Positions 61,183 through 64,000 of a DNA stretch of 64,000 bases are shown one piece after another. The notes beneath the pieces were generated by a model, which worked only from the letters and a program-made list of their open reading frames with translations, did no database searches and was not told where the DNA came from. The translations under genes were made by a program, and so were the position numbers. Positions within the stretch are counted from its first letter, which is position 1, and each line of letters opens with the position of its first letter. This stretch comes from Paenibacillus dendritiformis (GTDB lineage: Bacteria > Bacillota > Bacilli > Paenibacillales > Paenibacillaceae), in contig NZ_AP025344.1 of the NCBI RefSeq assembly GCF_021654795.1, positions 3,720,501-3,784,500 of the forward strand. The letters are read 5' to 3'.

Positions 61183-61193
61183 CCATATCGCTC

Positions 61194-61601
61194 TTATTTA
61201 ACTCGTGCCGGATCCGTCTCTTCCACCTTCTCTTGCGCCTTGAAATGGACGTCATGCACATGCACGTTCACTTCCACGACATGAAGCCCGGTCATCATCT
61301 CGATCGAGCGCTTGACATTTTGCTGAATCTCGCTGGCTACGGTAGGAATGCGATGGCCGTATTCAATAATAATGTTGACATCGACAGCCGCTTCGCGCTG
61401 TCCTACTTCTACCTTTACGCCTTTGGACAAGTTCTTCCGTCCGAGCATCTCCGCGATGCCGCCGGCGAATCCTCCGCTCATGCCTTCTACGCCTTCAACC
61501 TCGATTGTCGCGAGACCGGCGATAACTGCAATGACCTCCGGCGCAATCTGGATGTTGCCCAAATCCGTGCGCTCAAATTCCGATGCGATTGCCTGATTCA
61601 T
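61194..61601 (-). CDS. yqhY: Asp23/Gls24 family envelope stress protein (YqhY-like)
   Basis: 135 residues. Soluble, single Asp23 domain (LGNIQIAPEVIAVIAGLATIEVEGVEGMSGG, KGVKVEVGQREAAVDVNIIIEYG, VASEIQQNVKRSIEMMTGLHVVEVNVHVHDV). In B. subtilis YqhY is encoded next to accBC and influences acetyl-CoA carboxylase activity; here it also follows accC by about 100 bases. The adjacent amaP suggests it is membrane-tethered in this organism. Confidence 0.9.
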   Translation of the reverse strand: MNQAIASEFERTDLGNIQIAPEVIAVIAGLATIEVEGVEGMSGGFAGGIAEMLGRKNLSKGVKVEVGQREAAVDVNIIIEYGHRIPTVASEIQQNVKRSIEMMTGLHVVEVNVHVHDVHFKAQEKVEETDPARVK

Positions 61602-61703
61602 CCGTCACACTCTCCTCGTCTTTTTGTACTAGAGGCAGTTCCTGTCCATAATTAACCTAACTATACCATTTGCTCATGTACAAGACAAACGGCGCCGGCC
61701 GAA

Positions 61704-63056
61704 CTAGGACTTCCAGACCTCGTATTCTTCCAAAAACTTAATGTCAAAATCGCCCTTGATGAACTTCGGGTGCTCAAGCAGGCGAATATGGAACGGTATT
61801 GTCGTATGAATGCCCTCGATGGCGAACTCGGCCAACGCCCGCTTCATGCGGTCGATCGCCTCATCGCGCGTCGGCGCCCATACAATGAGCTTGGCAATCA
61901 TCGAATCATAGTGCGGCGAGATCAGGCAGCCTGGGTAGGCGGCGCTGTCGACGCGAACGCCAAATCCGCCCGGCGGCAGATAAAAACCGATCTGGCCGGC
62001 CGAAGGCATGAAGTTCCGCGCCGGATCCTCCGCGTTAATGCGGCACTCTATAGCCCATCCGTCAATGACGACATCCTCTTGACGGAAGGATAAAGGTTCG
62101 CCTTGAGCCACGCGAATCATCTCCTGAATGAGATCGATTCCCGTAATCATCTCCGTTACCGGGTGCTCAACTTGAATCCGGGTATTCATTTCCATAAAGT
62201 AAAAGCTGCCGTCCGGCCCGAGCAGAAACTCCAACGTGCCGGCACCGGAGTAATCGACAGCAAGCGCGGCGCGAACAGCCGCTTCTCCCATCCGCTCGCG
62301 GACGTCGGGCGTCAAGACCGGGCATGGCGCTTCCTCGACCAGCTTCTGGCGGCGGCGCTGCACGGAACAGTCGCGCTCGCCCAGGTGAACGGCATGGCCA
62401 TGCTTGTCGGCAATGATCTGAATCTCCACATGCTTCATTCCGGTTAAATATTTCTCCAGATACACGCCCGCATTGCCGAACGCTTTCTCGGCTTCCTGCT
62501 GAGCGGCCGTCATCTGCTTAATCAGGGCTTCTTCGTCCTCCGCGATGCGGATTCCTTTGCCTCCGCCGCCCGCGGTAGCCTTGATAATGACAGGATATCC
62601 GATATCACGCGCTATCATAAGCGCCTGATCCAGATCCTCGACCAATCCGTCCGATCCGGGAATAACCGGAACGCCGGCGTCTTTCATCGTCTGTTTGGCG
62701 ACGGATTTGTCGCCCATGCGCTCGATGGCGTCGGCAGACGGGCCGATAAATGTAATGCCGCACGATTCGCAGATCTCCGCGAAGTCCGCATTTTCCGCCA
62801 GGAACCCGTACCCCGGATGTACGGCGTCGCATTCCGTCAACGTGGCGACACTCATCAGATTCGTAAAGTTCAAATAGCTGTCCTTGGACGCGGTGGGCCC
62901 GATGCAATAAGCTTCGTCGGCAAGACGCACATGCAGCGCTTCCCTGTCCGCTTCCGAATAGACAGCGACCGTCGCAATGCCGAGCTCGCGGCAGGCGCGA
63001 ATGATGCGAACGGCTATCTCGCCGCGGTTAGCGATTAAAATCTTATGGAACTTCAT
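61704..63056 (-). CDS. accC: Acetyl-CoA carboxylase, biotin carboxylase subunit
   Basis: 450 residues. ATP-grasp enzyme that carboxylates biotin on AccB. Motifs: [41 protein letters not shown] (ATP loop), [44 protein letters not shown] (metal and catalytic residues), and the C-terminal domain. ATG 63056 follows AAGGAGG by 8 bases; the longer frame to 63101 lacks support. 46 bases after accB. Confidence 0.97.
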   Translation of the reverse strand: MKFHKILIANRGEIAVRIIRACRELGIATVAVYSEADREALHVRLADEAYCIGPTASKDSYLNFTNLMSVATLTECDAVHPGYGFLAENADFAEICESCGITFIGPSADAIERMGDKSVAKQTMKDAGVPVIPGSDGLVEDLDQALMIARDIGYPVIIKATAGGGGKGIRIAEDEEALIKQMTAAQQEAEKAFGNAGVYLEKYLTGMKHVEIQIIADKHGHAVHLGERDCSVQRRRQKLVEEAPCPVLTPDVRERMGEAAVRAALAVDYSGAGTLEFLLGPDGSFYFMEMNTRIQVEHPVTEMITGIDLIQEMIRVAQGEPLSFRQEDVVIDGWAIECRINAEDPARNFMPSAGQIGFYLPPGGFGVRVDSAAYPGCLISPHYDSMIAKLIVWAPTRDEAIDRMKRALAEFAIEGIHTTIPFHIRLLEHPKFIKGDFDIKFLEEYEVWKS

Positions 63057-63102
63057 CCTTGGACCTCCTTGGCTGGGCATCGTAATGGAATGACGGAACA
63101 CG

Positions 63103-63594
63103 TCATTCTGGCTTCACCAGGAATAACGGCTGGCCGAATTCGACCAATTGGCCGTTCGTGGCTAGCACCTCGACAATCTCGCCCTTGACCTCGGCTTCCA
63201 GCTCGTTCATCAATTTCATCGCTTCCAGAATGCACACAACCGATTTCTCGTTGATCTTGTCGCCCACCTTGACATACGGCGGCGATTCCGGCGAAGGCGC
63301 GCTGTAGAAGGTGCCGACCATCGGGGAGACGATGCGGACCAAGCCCGCTTGCTCTTCCTTCTTCTCCGGCTGAGGCTCAGCCGCTGGAGCCGCCGCTTCC
63401 GATGGAGCAGCCGCCGCTGCCGGGGCCGGAGCTGGGTATGCAAGCGGCGCGGCCGATGTCTGTACATTGAACACCTCAGTCTTGCCAGGCTTCCGGATCG
63501 CGATGCGGCAGCCTTCGTTCTCTATTTCCAGTTCATGTACGGATGTCTGGTCCAGGAGCTTGATCAGTTCCTTGATTTCGCTTATTTTGAACAA
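63103..63594 (-). CDS. accB: Biotin carboxyl carrier protein
   Basis: 163 residues. An N-terminal helix-containing part ([36 protein letters not shown]), an Ala/Pro-rich linker (residues about 50-80), and the biotinyl domain with the biotin Lys in [25 protein letters not shown] start with AAGGAG 9 bases upstream. The first 150 bases upstream hold an extended -10 promoter flanked by a 10-bp inverted repeat. Confidence 0.96.
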   Translation of the reverse strand: MFKISEIKELIKLLDQTSVHELEIENEGCRIAIRKPGKTEVFNVQTSAAPLAYPAPAPAAAAAPSEAAAPAAEPQPEKKEEQAGLVRIVSPMVGTFYSAPSPESPPYVKVGDKINEKSVVCILEAMKLMNELEAEVKGEIVEVLATNGQLVEFGQPLFLVKPE

Positions 63595-63607
63595 CTTGAA
63601 TCACTCC

Positions 63608-63689
63608 TTGAGACGATATGTATGAGCAAGTAGATTATGTTATCAGGCGGACAATCTACGACGTATGTATTATATCATAATCGTCTCAA
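63608..63689 (-). promoter_or_regulatory. accB control region: extended -10 promoter inside an inverted repeat
   Basis: TTGAGACGAT (63608-63617) and ATCGTCTCAA (63680-63689) are perfect 10-base inverted copies. Within them lies a second pair, GTAGATT (63630-63636) and AATCTAC (63653-63659). The minus strand has an extended -10 TGATATAAT with the TATAAT at 63669-63674. The inner arm nearest the gene overlaps the accB ribosome binding site by two bases. It does not match the known FapR operator. Confidence 0.55.
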
Positions 63690-63736
63690 ATGGAAAGAGC
63701 CCAGTTTTAGACCGGGCCAGTTCCGACAACGCCGCA

Positions 63737-64000
63737 TTATTCGGAGACGTACTGCACGCTTACCTTGTCCTGCGTTACATTCAGCTCTTTCATCATTTTC
63801 GATATGATGTCCACCGCTTCGGACACCTCCATCTTGTTGCTTTGCACGACGACGGTGAACCGGTCGTCCTCCTGGGTGATGACCGCGTTGTTGTAGTTCT
63901 TTTGCAGCTCGGTTTCCAGATTGGATATTTTTACCTCACGCTCTTCCAATTGGTTCATATCTTCATAGGCTTGCGCCAGCTTATCGCCCGTCGTCTTGCC
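63737..64000 (-). CDS. spoIIIAH: Stage III sporulation protein AH, C-terminal part (runs off the window)
   Basis: The last 87 residues are visible; the frame is open to the window edge. A coiled-coil stretch (KLAQAYEDMNQLEEREVKISNLETEL) is followed by a YscJ/FliF-like ring-building domain (NYNNAVITQEDDRFTVVVQSNKMEVSEAVDIISKMMKELN). In B. subtilis SpoIIIAH interacts with forespore SpoIIQ to form the feeding-channel rings between mother cell and forespore, and lies directly upstream of accB as here. The N-terminal transmembrane helix would be outside the window. Confidence 0.88.
   Translation of the reverse strand, partial: GKTTGDKLAQAYEDMNQLEEREVKISNLETELQKNYNNAVITQEDDRFTVVVQSNKMEVSEAVDIISKMMKELNVTQDKVSVQYVSE

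Overview
The window is chromosomal DNA of a moderately GC-rich, endospore-forming Firmicute, most likely a Paenibacillus or close relative. The basis is the gene content (spo0A, spoIVB, spoIIA operon, sigF, spoIIM, spoVAF, spoIIIAH) and the gene order. That order matches the Bacillus subtilis block spoIIIAH-accBC-yqhY-nusB-folD-xseAB-ispA-dxs-yqxC-ahrC-recN-spoIVB-spo0A, then yqzF/bkd, then nudF-mciZ-spoIIM-fur-yqzK-xerD-punA-pdp-dacF-spoIIA-sigF-spoVAF-lysA-ppiB-rib. Nearly all genes are on the minus strand, so transcription runs from high to low coordinates.

Layout from the left. 1-1.7 kb is the start of a riboflavin operon (ribD, partial ribE) under an FMN riboswitch with a terminator. 1.8-5.6 kb holds VanZ, a lytic transglycosylase lipoprotein, ppiB and lysA. 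5.7-11.3 kb is sporulation: spoVAF, a 1-kb non-coding stretch with an unusual degenerate repeat array, then sigF-spoIIAB-spoIIAA and dacF. 11.5-21.4 kb holds nucleoside phosphorylases, xerD, yqzK, ald, a subtilisin-like protease, fur, spoIIM, an endonuclease-Q-like protein, nudF and a tiny divergent mciZ. 21.4-29 kb is a six-gene hexuronate catabolic operon with a perfect cre site and an AraC-type regulator. 29.1-38.5 kb holds an M20 peptidase, a prli42-like miniprotein, lipB and the branched-chain keto acid dehydrogenase genes (bkdB, bkdAB, bkdAA, lpdV), yqzF and a VanZ-RDD membrane protein.

39.4-46.4 kb is an accessory island between yqzF/VanZ-RDD and spo0A. It has hicAB, a MerR regulator with a serine hydrolase, a three-gene unknown operon facing an XRE repressor across twin operators, a type I holin-like toxin with an antisense RNA, an AT-rich membrane protein gene and about 0.9 kb of repeat-rich non-coding DNA.

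46.4-64 kb is the conserved spo0A-to-spoIIIAH block. Between ispA and dxs lies about 0.8 kb of structured non-coding DNA followed by a membrane protein gene. Position, length and the protein's DxxxD motif identify these as the OLE RNA and its partner OapA. Strongest items for follow-up: the OLE/OapA pair, the TCCC-N7-CAG repeat family found at two loci, the XRE-controlled unknown operon and the repeat-flanked type I toxin segment.
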